From an uncultured Desulfobacter sp. (GTDB lineage Bacteria; Desulfobacterota; Desulfobacteria; Desulfobacterales; Desulfobacteraceae), in NCBI RefSeq assembly GCF_963666675.1, contig NZ_OY762929.1, forward strand, positions 5,428,001-5,492,000: a stretch of DNA of 64,000 nucleotides, given 5' to 3'. Positions 7,428 to 17,159 of the stretch are shown here, in pieces (positions within the stretch are counted from its first letter, which is position 1; every line of letters begins with the position of its first letter). The position numbers were made by a program, and so were the translations under genes. Below the pieces are notes generated by a model, which was not told the origin of the DNA, did no database searches, and was given only the letters and a program-made list of their open reading frames with translations.

Positions 7428-8819
7428 CTATTTTTGTCCCAGGATCATGATTTTGGGTTTAACCCATTCATCAAATTGTTCGGGCTGAACCAACTCCAGT
7501 TCTGCGGCAGCCGCCTTTAAAGTCATGCCGTCCTGAAGCGCTTTCTTGGCGATCCGGGCGGCATTGTCATACCCGATGTGCGGAGCCAGTGCCGTGACCA
7601 GCATCAGCGAATTTTTTAAATGACGTTCAATCACCTCTAAGTTCGCAGTAATACCGGCCAGGCAATGGGAGGTGAACGAAGAGACGGCATCCCCTAAAAG
7701 CGTAACCGATTCCAGCAGATTATGAATTATCACCGGTTTAAAGACATTGAGTTCAAAATTGCCCTGGCTTGCGGCAAAACCGATGGCCGCATCATTTCCC
7801 ATGACCTGGCAGGCCACCATGGTGGCGGCTTCGGCCTGGGTGGGGTTTACTTTTCCGGGCATGATCGAACTGCCCGGTTCATTGGCCGGGATATTGAGTT
7901 CTCCGATGCCGCACCTGGGGCCGCTGGCAAGCCACCGGACGTCGTTGGCGATTTTCATCAAATTGGCCGCCAGCCCTTTGAGTGCACCACTGGCGAAAAC
8001 CATCTGGTCGTGTCCGGTGAGGCCGTGGAAGGTATTTTGCATCTGCGTGAACGGGTGGCCGGTTGAGTTGGCAAGTTCCTCTGCCACGGCTTTACCGAAC
8101 CCCTGGGGCGCATTTAATCCGGTGCCCACTGCTGTCCCACCAATGGCAAGCGGATAGAGTGATTCCAGGGATTGCAGGATCTGGACCCGGCTGCTTTGGA
8201 TCATGGCCGCCCAGCCGCTGATTTCCTGGCCAAGTGTCAGGGGCGTGGCATCCTGGAGATGGGTGCGTCCGATTTTAATGACCTTTGCAAATTTTTGGGA
8301 TTTTTCTTCAAGGGCCAGACACATGCGGTCCACGGCGGGCAGCAGGGTGTCATGGATCTCAAATACCGCGGCAATATGCATGGCCGCCGGGAATGTGTCG
8401 TTGGAACTTTGGGATTTATTCACATGGTCATTGGGGTGGATGGGGCGGGTATCATCCAGCCTCTTACCGTCAAGAAGCGCGGCCCGGTTGGCGATGACCT
8501 CGTTTAAATTCATATTGGTCTGGGTACCGCTGCCGGTCTGCCAGACGTGGAGGGGGAACTGGTCGTCGTGATCTTTGTTGAGAATTTCATCGCACACCCG
8601 GATGATCAGGTCTGCTTGATGATCGTCCAGAAGGTCCATCCGCCGGTTGACGGCGGCGCACGCTTTTTTCAGGCGGGCAAAGGCATGGATCAGGGCGTTC
8701 GGCATCAACTCCCGGCCGATGGTGAAATTCTGCCGGCTGCGTTCGGTCTGGGCGCCCCACAATGCATCTACAGGCACCTCAATGGCCCCCATGGTATCAT
8801 GTTCGGTACGATTCGCCAT
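7428..8819 (-). CDS. fumC: class II fumarate hydratase
   Basis: A 463-residue oxygen-stable fumarase that interconverts fumarate and malate in the citric acid cycle. The superfamily signature GSSIMPGKVNP is present at about residue 317, with the conserved TGSGTQTNMN and KSQSSNDTFP blocks at about 96 and 136. The length is typical. Together with aconitase further on, it fits an organism running citric-acid-cycle reactions. Confidence 0.95.
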   Translation of the reverse strand: MANRTEHDTMGAIEVPVDALWGAQTERSRQNFTIGRELMPNALIHAFARLKKACAAVNRRMDLLDDHQADLIIRVCDEILNKDHDDQFPLHVWQTGSGTQTNMNLNEVIANRAALLDGKRLDDTRPIHPNDHVNKSQSSNDTFPAAMHIAAVFEIHDTLLPAVDRMCLALEEKSQKFAKVIKIGRTHLQDATPLTLGQEISGWAAMIQSSRVQILQSLESLYPLAIGGTAVGTGLNAPQGFGKAVAEELANSTGHPFTQMQNTFHGLTGHDQMVFASGALKGLAANLMKIANDVRWLASGPRCGIGELNIPANEPGSSIMPGKVNPTQAEAATMVACQVMGNDAAIGFAASQGNFELNVFKPVIIHNLLESVTLLGDAVSSFTSHCLAGITANLEVIERHLKNSLMLVTALAPHIGYDNAARIAKKALQDGMTLKAAAAELELVQPEQFDEWVKPKIMILGQK

Positions 8820-9087
8820 CTTTCAATTCCTCCTTTTGGCCCTCAATTGAAAAGGGCGGGTCAGTTGTGTCTGTTTCTGGAATGACGGGCTTCTCCTGCA
8901 ATCTATCCGTCGGAATTCGTCAATATAACAGCTTGCCCAGGCAAGATCAAATCCCGGAGGTGACGACAATTCCAGTCAACTCTGCTATTGTTCACTGATC
9001 AAATGTGTTTTATAAAAGAAGACGTCACATCCACTCAGAACAAAGCTATAAACGATAATCAAAATTCATCGAAAGGATAGTATTCCA

Positions 9088-9504
9088 ATGACTGATATTC
9101 CATTAACCGACGAGGAACACAAGCCCCACGGAGACCTGCTTCTTCGAACCCAGACCATGCCGGCGGATACCAACCCCAACGGGGACATTTTTGGCGGATG
9201 GGTCCTCTCCCAGATGGATATTGCAGGCAGCATCCTGGCCAAGGAGGTCACCTGCGGACGTGTGGTGACCATTGCCGTGGAAGGTATGAAATTTATCGAA
9301 CCCATTCAGGTGGGAGACATCTTTTGCTGCTATGGTTACGTGGAAAAAATAGGAAACACCTCCATTACGGTTAAGCTTGAAGTGTGGGTTAAACCCATAC
9401 TGCTGAACTCCTGCGGTACGGAACGGTTTAAAGTGACCGAAGCACGATTCGTCTATGTTGCCATTGATGACAATCACAAAAAAAGAGTGATTCCCAAAAA
9501 GTAA
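9088..9504 (+). CDS. yciA: YciA-type acyl-CoA thioesterase
   Basis: A 138-residue single hotdog-fold domain that hydrolyses acyl-CoA thioesters in the cytoplasm. The family core is seen as NPNGDIFGGW followed by SQMDIAG at about residues 30-50, then VTIAVEGMKFIEPI and GDIFCCYG. AAAGGATAG lies about 7 bases before the ATG. It is a single-gene unit divergent from fumC. Confidence 0.85.
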   Translation: MTDIPLTDEEHKPHGDLLLRTQTMPADTNPNGDIFGGWVLSQMDIAGSILAKEVTCGRVVTIAVEGMKFIEPIQVGDIFCCYGYVEKIGNTSITVKLEVWVKPILLNSCGTERFKVTEARFVYVAIDDNHKKRVIPKK

Positions 9505-9697
9505 AACAATCGATCTATATTTCCATGGTTGCCGGTCATGACAGGCATGCCCATAGATCAAATGACGGAACACCAGGTTAAATAAATTCATAGCAGGTCC
9601 TTGATCTTTCCGAAATCAAAACTAATTTAACAAAAGACTAAATAAGTCTCAACTAAAAGATACGGCCGTCAAAAGAAACAGGCGGGAAGGAGATAGT

Positions 9698-10324
9698 ATG
9701 AATTTTGAGCAGATTACCCAAAACAGACGATCCATCAACTTTTTTGACCCTGAAAAAGAGGTTCCCGGTGATGTGATCAAAAAAATGGTGGAACTGGCCG
9801 GCCACACCCCCTCCAGTTTCAATCTCCAGCCCTGGAACCTGATGATCCTAAAGGAAAAGGCGCAAAAGGAAAAACTCAAAGCCCTGGCCTGGGACCAGCC
9901 CAAAATCGTTGAAGCCCCGGTAACCATGATTGTTCTGGCAGATAAGGAAGGGTGGAAGCAGGGCCATCCCGGATTTGAACGGACCTGGCAGGAGATGGTC
10001 AAAACAGGCATGCCCGAAGAGAAACGGGATTGGTTCCTGGACGCCACAAGCTCCCTGTACAACTGGAGCCCGGACGCGAATCTGGCCTTTGCTGCCAAAA
10101 ACGCAGGGTTCTTTGCCATGAGCCTGATGTATGCCGCTGTCAGTTTAGGTCTGGACTCCCACCCCATGGACGGGTTTGATCACGAAGCGGTCAAAAAAGC
10201 ATTTAATATCCCTGACAGATACTGGGTTACAATCCTGCTTGCCGTGGGTTACAAAAAACCCGGACTGGTACTTGATCCACCCAAATGGCGTAAAACCTAT
10301 GAAGAAATTGTTGTTGATTTTTAA
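9698..10324 (+). CDS. nitroreductase family flavoprotein
   Basis: A 208-residue NAD(P)H-dependent FMN oxidoreductase. FMN-phosphate contacts are suggested by NRRSINFF near the N terminus and by HTPSSFNLQPW at about residue 36. The C-terminal VGYKKP is the usual family ending. The substrate is unknown; family members reduce nitro-aromatics, quinones or enones. Confidence 0.8.
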   Translation: MNFEQITQNRRSINFFDPEKEVPGDVIKKMVELAGHTPSSFNLQPWNLMILKEKAQKEKLKALAWDQPKIVEAPVTMIVLADKEGWKQGHPGFERTWQEMVKTGMPEEKRDWFLDATSSLYNWSPDANLAFAAKNAGFFAMSLMYAAVSLGLDSHPMDGFDHEAVKKAFNIPDRYWVTILLAVGYKKPGLVLDPPKWRKTYEEIVVDF

Positions 10325-10366
10325 TAGTTAAGGGAATACTACTTAAAAGAAACTCTAAAAATAGAC

Positions 10367-10406
10367 AAGGGGACTGATGCCAAACTTCAGGCCCCTTTTG
10401 TATTTT
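10367..10406 (+). terminator. terminator of the nitroreductase gene
   Basis: AAGGGG-A-CTGA and TCAG-G-CCCCTT form the stem, followed by TTGTATTTT. Confidence 0.75.
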
Positions 10407-10594
10407 AACAATCAATCGGCGGCCATGAAATTTGATTTTCATGGATTGAAAGCGTAATATCATAATCAATGGTTTCCGGTGTTGTCTTAATATAATCGCA
10501 CGCGTCCAAGACAGTACCGGATTAATTTTTACAGGCAGTGTTCATCCAGATATTATGAATTTTCATTTCCTAAAAAAACTAACATGGTTTAAAA

Positions 10595-11980
10595 ATGTCG
10601 TTGCTGCACCCTGAAGCGCCCTCCCGGAAAGGGAGACTTCTTTCCCCGGGGCGGATCTCCATGATCAGTTATGCCGTGTTGATTCTGCTTGGTGCCATGT
10701 TACTTCTTTTGCCCGCAGCCACGGAACAAGGCGAGATCGGCTTTATTGACGCCCTTTTCACATCGGCTTCGGCCGTTTGCGTCACAGGGCTGGTTGTGGT
10801 GGATACCGCGTCGACCTTCACCTTTTTCGGCAAAGCGGTCATCATGACCCTGATCCAGGCCGGGGGCATCGGTATCATGGTGTTGTCCACCATGTTCCTG
10901 CTCACCCTGGGCAAGCGCGTAGGCATGACCGGCCGGCAGATGCTCTCTGACACCTACAGTTACGGCCAGGGAAAAAATGTATATTCACTGGTCAAAGAGA
11001 TACTTATCTTTACATTTGTTATTGAGTTCATCGGGGCCGTATTCATGCTGCCCGATTTTCTTGGCAGGTTTCCGGTGGATACGGCCATCTGTTATGCGGT
11101 ATTCCATTCGGTCAGCGCGTTCTGCAACGCAGGATTCTCAATGCTTCCAGACAGTTTCACCCAATATAGCGGCAGCTGGCTGATGAATTTTGACATCTGC
11201 TTTCTCATTATCACCGGCGGCATCGGTTTCATTGTCATGGCTGAAATCCGGCAGAAATTTTCATTTTCAAAACGGTGCTGGTCCAAACTGAGCCTGCATA
11301 CACGGCTGACCTTGACCGCCACCCTGGTCCTGTTGATCGGCAGTACGCTGCTGTTTTTTATCCTGGAGTGGTCCAATACCCTAAGAGACCTGCCCCTGCA
11401 CACCAAATTTCTGGCCTCTTTTTTCCAGGCCGTTAATACCCGGACCGCCGGGTTCAACACCCTTGACATCGGCAGCCTGGCCAATGAAACACTTTTTATC
11501 AGTATTCTTCTGATGTTTGTGGGCACAGCCCCCGGCTCCTGCGGCGGCGGGGTCAAGGTCACCACGATATCCAGCCTTGCCATTCTGGGATATTCCAGAT
11601 TCCGGGGCGAGGAACACCCCCATATATTTTATCGCAGGGTGTCTGATGCCAGTATATCCAAGGCGGTGAGCCTCATTATCATCAGTATGCTGGTGATCGT
11701 CATTGGTGTGGTGCTGCTCCAGCAGACCGAAATCGGTGATGTCTCCCATACTCTGAGCCGGGGGGCTTTTCTTGAAATCCTCTATGAGGTGGTCAGTGCA
11801 TTTGGTACCGTGGGGCTGTCCACCGGTATTACCTCGAGCTTTTCAGGGTTTGGCAAACTGATTATCATATGCATGATGTTCATCGGTCGCCTGGGTCCCA
11901 TGGGGATTGCCATGGCCGTAAGTAAAAAAGGCAAACCAAGTAAATTTTCCTATGCCCAGGAAAATATAATGATTGGTTAA
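10595..11980 (+). CDS. trkH: TrkH/KtrB-type potassium transporter membrane subunit
   Basis: A 461-residue inner-membrane K+ uptake protein. The four pore-loop filters are visible: CVTGL (about residue 61), CNAGFS (about 176), NTAGFN (about 283) and GTVGLS (about 406), each with the conserved central Gly. GTAPGSCGGGVKVTT is characteristic of the family. It is followed 11 bases later by its cytosolic regulatory partner. At this length it is closer to KtrB than to the longer E. coli TrkH. Confidence 0.9.
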   Translation: MSLLHPEAPSRKGRLLSPGRISMISYAVLILLGAMLLLLPAATEQGEIGFIDALFTSASAVCVTGLVVVDTASTFTFFGKAVIMTLIQAGGIGIMVLSTMFLLTLGKRVGMTGRQMLSDTYSYGQGKNVYSLVKEILIFTFVIEFIGAVFMLPDFLGRFPVDTAICYAVFHSVSAFCNAGFSMLPDSFTQYSGSWLMNFDICFLIITGGIGFIVMAEIRQKFSFSKRCWSKLSLHTRLTLTATLVLLIGSTLLFFILEWSNTLRDLPLHTKFLASFFQAVNTRTAGFNTLDIGSLANETLFISILLMFVGTAPGSCGGGVKVTTISSLAILGYSRFRGEEHPHIFYRRVSDASISKAVSLIIISMLVIVIGVVLLQQTEIGDVSHTLSRGAFLEILYEVVSAFGTVGLSTGITSSFSGFGKLIIICMMFIGRLGPMGIAMAVSKKGKPSKFSYAQENIMIG

Positions 11981-11991
11981 AGGAAAATCAT

Positions 11992-12654
11992 ATGAAACAA
12001 TTTCTGATTATCGGCCTGGGAAATTTCGGGTTTTACCTGGCCACCCATTTATATAGTAAAGGCCACGATGTCATGGCCGTTGATAAAAGCCCTGCCCTCG
12101 TCCAAGCCATTAAAGACCATGTCACCCAGGCCGTGATTGCGGATGCCACGGATGCGGCCACCCTCAACGAGCTGGGGGTCAAAAATGTGGACACGGCCGT
12201 GGTGGGGATCGGCTCGGTGCTTGGTGATTCCATCCTTGCCGTGCTTAACCTTCAGGAACTGGGCATCAAGCACATTGTGGCCAAAGCCATCAGTGATCCC
12301 CACAAAAAAGTTTTGGAAAAACTGGGGATCGAAGAGATCATCTTCCCGGAAAAAGATACGGCGCTCTCCATGGCAAGAAAACTGGATAACCCCAGCCTCA
12401 TAGATTATCTGCCGTTCATGGAAGGATATGGCATCATTGAGCTGACCGTGCCTGAAAAATTTGTGGGCAAAAGTCTTAAACAAATAAACCTGACCAATAA
12501 ATACGGCGTTCAGGTGGTTGCAATAAAAGGTCGGGACGCTGATCATACACGGTTCTCCCCCAAGGCCGATCACATTTTAAACCAGGAAGATATCCTGATT
12601 CTGCTCGGACCGGAAAAAGGGCTGGATACCCTGAAAACCGCCTCCCCAAAATAA
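11992..12654 (+). CDS. trkA: TrkA/KtrA potassium uptake regulatory subunit
   Basis: A 220-residue RCK protein: an N-terminal Rossmann domain with IIGLGNFG (residues 4-11) and an acidic D33 after the second strand, then a TrkA_C domain from about residue 140. It binds nucleotide and gates the preceding TrkH/KtrB subunit. This is the single-RCK KtrA form and not the duplicated TrkA. Confidence 0.9.
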   Translation: MKQFLIIGLGNFGFYLATHLYSKGHDVMAVDKSPALVQAIKDHVTQAVIADATDAATLNELGVKNVDTAVVGIGSVLGDSILAVLNLQELGIKHIVAKAISDPHKKVLEKLGIEEIIFPEKDTALSMARKLDNPSLIDYLPFMEGYGIIELTVPEKFVGKSLKQINLTNKYGVQVVAIKGRDADHTRFSPKADHILNQEDILILLGPEKGLDTLKTASPK

Positions 12655-12692
12655 AGGCGCCTGCATTAGGCCAGGGCCACACAACAGAACGA

Positions 12693-12781
12693 CAGGGTAA
12701 GCGCATTTATATTCAAGAGGTCATCCCGATAGCGATGGCGAAGTTCAAATAACCGACAAAATTATAAATGCGTTCCCCCTG
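12693..12781. mobile_element. 89-bp inverted-repeat element (MITE-like), copy 1
   Basis: Its ends are inverted copies: CAGGGTAAGCGCATTTATA at the left and CAGGGGGAACGCATTTATA read inward from the right. It is bracketed by a perfect 10-bp direct repeat AACAGAACGA (12683-12692 and 12782-12791). The interior carries CCCGATAGCGAT and a segment also found in copy 2 at 49472-49617. It is non-coding and sits in the spacer between trkA and acnA. Copy 1 and the left half of copy 2 read in opposite orientations. Confidence 0.85.
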
Positions 12782-13000
12782 AACAGAACGATGAAAGAAG
12801 TATGTATGCTAAACAATTTATGTTATAAATGTAGTTTGACCATCCTGATATATCACTCAGGAAAATAGACGTCTTAGGGGCTTGAAAAAAAAATCCTCCA
12901 TCTTATATGCCCTTTTGTCCATATTCTTTGTTGCGACGCAGGGCATGCGGGTCTCTTAAGCTCCAAAAGTATTTGCACCTCATTAGTAAAAGGAGATTTT

Positions 13001-15688
13001 ATGGATCAAGACAAATTCGGCAGTAAAGATCAACTAAAATTGTCCAGTGCAACGGCGCAGTTCTATAGACTTGAGACCTTGGAAAAACAAGGGATCGGAA
13101 ACATCTCAAGCCTGCCGTTTTCAATTAAAATATTATTGGAGCAGACCCTGCGCAACCTGGACTACTTCCAAGTCAATGAAGAAGATATCGTCGCATTGGC
13201 CAACTGGGAGCCCAAACAGAAATCCGACAAAGAGATCCCGTTTAAGCCGGCCCGGGTCATTTTGCAGGACTTGACAGGGGTTCCCGCCCTGGTGGATCTG
13301 GCTGCCCTGCGGACATCCATGAGCCAGTTGGGGGGCAATCCTGCGGTGATCAACCCCAAAATACCTGTGGATCTGATTATTGATCACTCCATTCAGGTGG
13401 ATTCCTTCGGCCAATCAAATTCCCTGCAGCTCAATATGGAAAAGGAATTTGAACGTAACCGGGAAAGATACGAATTTTTGAAATGGGGACAGAAAAACTT
13501 CCAGAATATGCGGATATTTCCTCCCGGCGTGGGCATTGTTCACCAGGTGAACCTGGAGTCTTTGGCCAATGTCGTGCAAATGAGAGATAACGTCTGCTTT
13601 TCCGACACCGTGGTGGGTACAGATTCCCATACGCCCATGGTCAACGGTCTGGGCGTGCTGGGCTGGGGCGTTGGCGGCATTGAAGCCGAATCCGTCATGC
13701 TGGGCCAGCCCATTTATATGCAGATCCCCCAGGTGGTCGGATTCAAGCTGACCGGAAAAATGGGCCCCGGCACCACGGCCACGGACCTGGTTTTCAGGAT
13801 CGTTCAAATTTTAAGGGAAGTGGGTGTGGTGGAAAAATTTGTTGAATTCTATGGCGACGGCCTTTCAGGCCTCAGCCTTGCCGACAGGGCCACCATCTCA
13901 AACATGGCCCCTGAGTACGGGGCAACCATGGGTTTTTTCCCCACGGATGATGAGACCCTGGCATATCTGAAAGAGACCGGCAGAACGCCTGAGATCATTG
14001 AACGGGTTGAAATTTACTGCAAAGAGCAGGGGCTTTTCAGAACCGACGGCATGACCGCCCCACAATTTTCCGAGGAAATTGAGCTGGATCTTTCAACCAT
14101 CGAACCCTCCCTGGCAGGTCCCAAACGGCCGATGGATCGCATCGGATTGTCGAGCATGAAGTCAACATGGGAAAAAACCCTGACCGCACCTGTCGGCCCC
14201 CAGGGGTATGAGTTAAAAGAGAATGAACTGTCTGCCCAGGCAGAGATCACCCCGTCCGACTCGGAAGAACCCTTTACCCTGGCCCACGGCTCTGTTGTTC
14301 TGGCGGCCATCACCTCCTGCACCAACACCAGCAATCCGTCCGTCATGATCGCCGCCGGGTTACTGGCCCAAAAAGCGGTGGAAAAGGGGCTGAAAACCAA
14401 ACCATGGGTCAAAACATCCCTGGCACCCGGCTCAAGGGTTGTCACCGATTACCTGGAAAAATCAAAACTTGATAAATTTTTAGAACAACTTGGATTTTTT
14501 ACGGTCGGGTATGGCTGTACAAGCTGTATCGGCAATTCCGGTCCCCTGTCGGAACCGATCACCAAAGCCATAACAGACAACGACCTGGTCGTTGCATCTG
14601 TACTCTCGGGCAACCGGAATTTTGAAGGCAGAGTCAATCCGCACACAAAAGCCAATTATCTGGCAAGCCCGCCGCTTGTTGTGGCCTATGCCATCGCAGG
14701 AACAGTCAATACCAACCTTGCGGAAAATCCCCTGGGAACGGATAAGGACGGTAACCCGGTCTACCTGAAAGATATCTGGCCGGATACAAACGAAATTGCA
14801 GACGTCATCTCGATGATCACCCCGGACATGTATCTACAGCGGTACAGCAATTTTGAAACCCTGTCTCCGCTCTGGAACGAAATCCCCACCAAGGGCGATG
14901 AGGTGTATGAATGGGATGAATCCTCAACCTATATCAGAAATCCGCCCTTCTTCGTGAACATGAGCAAGGAGTTGAAACCCGACAGTGATATTGTGGACGC
15001 CACGGTCCTGGTTAAGGTTGGAGATTCGGTCACCACCGACCATATTTCACCGGCCGGCGCCATCGCACAAAAGACACCGGCAGCACAATATCTGCTTGAT
15101 CACAACATTGCCCTGGCAGATTTTAATTCATATGGGTCGAGAAGGGGCAATGACCAGGTGATGGTCCGGGGCACCTTTGCCAATATCCGCTTGAGAAACC
15201 AGCTTGCACCCGGCACCGAAGGCGGTATCACCACATATCTTCCCACCGGTGAACAGATGTCAATTTTTGACGCGGCCCAAAAATATAAAGAGGCCGAAAC
15301 GCCCTTGATTGTTCTGGCCGGAAAGGAATACGGCACCGGTTCTTCACGGGATTGGGCGGCCAAGGGGACGTATCTGTTAGGCGTCAAAGCGGTGATTGCC
15401 ACCAGCTACGAAAGGATTCACAGATCCAACCTCCTGGGCATGGGCGTTTTACCCCTGCAGTTTAAAGACGGCAGCTCGCACGAGTCTTTGAACCTGACCG
15501 GTAAAGAATCCTATTCCATTTTAGGACTCAGTGACGGTATCAAACCCGGCATGGAATTGACGCTGAAAGCGGATGACCAGGAAATTCCGGTGCTGCTTAG
15601 ATTGGACACCCCCGTGGAAATTGAATACTATCGAAACGGCGGGATTCTGCATACCGTATTAAGGAACTTCATGAAAGAGGTAGGCTAA
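13001..15688 (+). CDS. acnA: aconitate hydratase A
   Basis: An 895-residue AcnA/IRP-type aconitase that isomerises citrate to isocitrate. The 4Fe-4S ligands are in TSCTNTSNPSV (about residue 435) and GYGCTSCIGNSGPL (about 504-517). The swivel domain carries GTGSSRDWAAKG near residue 774. AAAGGAG lies 7 bases before the ATG. It is a single-gene unit closed by a strong terminator. The length is typical for AcnA. Confidence 0.95.
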   Translation: MDQDKFGSKDQLKLSSATAQFYRLETLEKQGIGNISSLPFSIKILLEQTLRNLDYFQVNEEDIVALANWEPKQKSDKEIPFKPARVILQDLTGVPALVDLAALRTSMSQLGGNPAVINPKIPVDLIIDHSIQVDSFGQSNSLQLNMEKEFERNRERYEFLKWGQKNFQNMRIFPPGVGIVHQVNLESLANVVQMRDNVCFSDTVVGTDSHTPMVNGLGVLGWGVGGIEAESVMLGQPIYMQIPQVVGFKLTGKMGPGTTATDLVFRIVQILREVGVVEKFVEFYGDGLSGLSLADRATISNMAPEYGATMGFFPTDDETLAYLKETGRTPEIIERVEIYCKEQGLFRTDGMTAPQFSEEIELDLSTIEPSLAGPKRPMDRIGLSSMKSTWEKTLTAPVGPQGYELKENELSAQAEITPSDSEEPFTLAHGSVVLAAITSCTNTSNPSVMIAAGLLAQKAVEKGLKTKPWVKTSLAPGSRVVTDYLEKSKLDKFLEQLGFFTVGYGCTSCIGNSGPLSEPITKAITDNDLVVASVLSGNRNFEGRVNPHTKANYLASPPLVVAYAIAGTVNTNLAENPLGTDKDGNPVYLKDIWPDTNEIADVISMITPDMYLQRYSNFETLSPLWNEIPTKGDEVYEWDESSTYIRNPPFFVNMSKELKPDSDIVDATVLVKVGDSVTTDHISPAGAIAQKTPAAQYLLDHNIALADFNSYGSRRGNDQVMVRGTFANIRLRNQLAPGTEGGITTYLPTGEQMSIFDAAQKYKEAETPLIVLAGKEYGTGSSRDWAAKGTYLLGVKAVIATSYERIHRSNLLGMGVLPLQFKDGSSHESLNLTGKESYSILGLSDGIKPGMELTLKADDQEIPVLLRLDTPVEIEYYRNGGILHTVLRNFMKEVG

Positions 15689-15693
15689 TTTTA

Positions 15694-15724
15694 AAAGGGG
15701 AGTGGAAACCATCCACTCCCCTTT
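15694..15724 (+). terminator. terminator of acnA
   Basis: AAAGGGGAGTGG and its exact complement make a 12-bp stem around a 7-base loop, ending in TTTGTCGTTT. It can also serve the convergent gene. Confidence 0.8.
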
Positions 15725-15749
15725 GTCGTTTACTTAAGTGCGCAACTGC

Positions 15750-17063
15750 CTACACTATCTTTTCCGTCATTTTGATGTTCAGAGCGGCAAGCCCCTCTAA
15801 TACAGGTTCGTAGATCTCTTTTTTGGTGGGAATCTGGACCCCTGTCAGGTCAATTTTACCTTCGGCCATGAGCTTGATCCCGATACCCAGCGGCAGGCTC
15901 ACGGTTCTTGCCATTGACGAATCCCCATTGGGAATACCGTAATCAATCAAAGTGGAAGTGATGGTGGATTGACTTTCATCCGCATTTTCCACAATAAAAG
16001 TGTGGCGCAGCAAAAGCATATCCTTCTCGCCGGGCTTATACGGCAGTTTTTCCATCAATTTTTCACTGAGAATATCCAGGCGGTTGTTCAAGTCAGGCAT
16101 TTTCTCGTTTGAGAACAATCCCAGCCATTCCATATTCCGGATCACGAAATGCTCTTTCTCCAGCCCGGCTTTTTCGGCAACGGCTGCCACCACATCGCCA
16201 CTGGCCATCACCCCGGCAATATCAGCCATCATCTGTTTGTAGGAGATATTGGACAAGGAGGGTCTTGGGGTATCATCCACCAGGCCTAAATCCACAATTT
16301 TTTTAAGGGTATCGCACCAGCCGATGTTCCGGTAGGTCCCACGCATAATGGTCAGGGCATCCTTTAATCCGTAAATTTCCTTGTAGGGCAGGGAATTTCT
16401 GTTGGGATAGACTTCAAACTTGCCTAACCCTTCCACAGTCTCCACACGGTAGTTGAGGAACAGATCCTCTCCCTTGATGTCGATAACTTTATCATTTTTA
16501 AGGAAACGGGCCGCATTCCTGGAGGCCAGAACCACCCCTTTGGGGCTCCATGAAAATTTGTAGCCAAAGGGATTGTCATTGTCTTCGGGCGCCGGCAGGC
16601 CGCCGCAGATGGAATAGAAATGACGGATTTTGCCCCCCTGGTCGTGGACCTTGTCAATGACCTGCATGGCGGACATATGGTCAATGCCGGGGTCCACGCC
16701 GATTTCATTTAGGAACAGCAGATTTTTGGCTTTGACATCGGCATCCAGGGCGCGCATATCATCACTCACATAGGAGGTTGTGGCCATAAATTTATCAAAT
16801 TTCAGGCAGGTTTTGGCCACAGTGAGGTGCAGGGTCCAGGGCAGAAGGCTGACGATGATGTCATGTTGTTTTACCAGTGCATCCAGGGCGTCCTGCTCTT
16901 CCACTACAAGCTGGCAGGCGGTCCCGTTCTCAAACCCCTGGACGATTCTTTGCGCCTTTTCAAGGGTTCTTGAGGCCACTGTGACCTTAAAATTATTTTC
17001 CAGCAAAAAGACCACGCCGGGTCTGCTCACCAGGCCTGCGCCCAGTATCAATATGTTTTTCAT
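15750..17063 (-). CDS. saccharopine dehydrogenase-type reductase (SDH half of LKR/SDH)
   Basis: About 437 residues from ATG 17063, which has AAGGAAA 7 bases ahead and begins directly at the Rossmann strand ILGAGLVSRPGVV. An in-frame upstream start at 17156 would add 31 residues lying inside a palindromic repeat and is unlikely. The N-terminal nucleotide-binding domain is followed by the saccharopine dehydrogenase C-terminal domain (GVDPGIDHMSAM, then YSICGGLPAPE). The next upstream gene encodes the lysine-ketoglutarate reductase half, so the pair matches the two halves of the AASS-type bifunctional enzyme. This half would split saccharopine to glutamate and aminoadipate semialdehyde. Confidence 0.85.
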   Translation of the reverse strand: MKNILILGAGLVSRPGVVFLLENNFKVTVASRTLEKAQRIVQGFENGTACQLVVEEQDALDALVKQHDIIVSLLPWTLHLTVAKTCLKFDKFMATTSYVSDDMRALDADVKAKNLLFLNEIGVDPGIDHMSAMQVIDKVHDQGGKIRHFYSICGGLPAPEDNDNPFGYKFSWSPKGVVLASRNAARFLKNDKVIDIKGEDLFLNYRVETVEGLGKFEVYPNRNSLPYKEIYGLKDALTIMRGTYRNIGWCDTLKKIVDLGLVDDTPRPSLSNISYKQMMADIAGVMASGDVVAAVAEKAGLEKEHFVIRNMEWLGLFSNEKMPDLNNRLDILSEKLMEKLPYKPGEKDMLLLRHTFIVENADESQSTITSTLIDYGIPNGDSSMARTVSLPLGIGIKLMAEGKIDLTGVQIPTKKEIYEPVLEGLAALNIKMTEKIV

Positions 17064-17102
17064 GGGTGTTTCCTTAACTATTATCTGAACAAAAACTCTG
17101 TA

Positions 17103-17157
17103 TTTAAACGAAAAGCGCCCCGGATGCAAGCCGCAGGTGGGTGACTTTTCGTTCAAA
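17103..17157. repeat. short palindromic intergenic repeat, copy A
   Basis: TTTAAACGAAAAG at the left is complementary to CTTTTCGTTCAAA at the right, with a GC-rich centre that includes CGCAGGTGGGTGAC. The same outer sequence occurs at 26706-26824 with an extra central hairpin. It lies between the two lysine-pathway genes, where it could act as a processing or attenuation hairpin. Confidence 0.7.
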
Positions 17158-17159
17158 CA

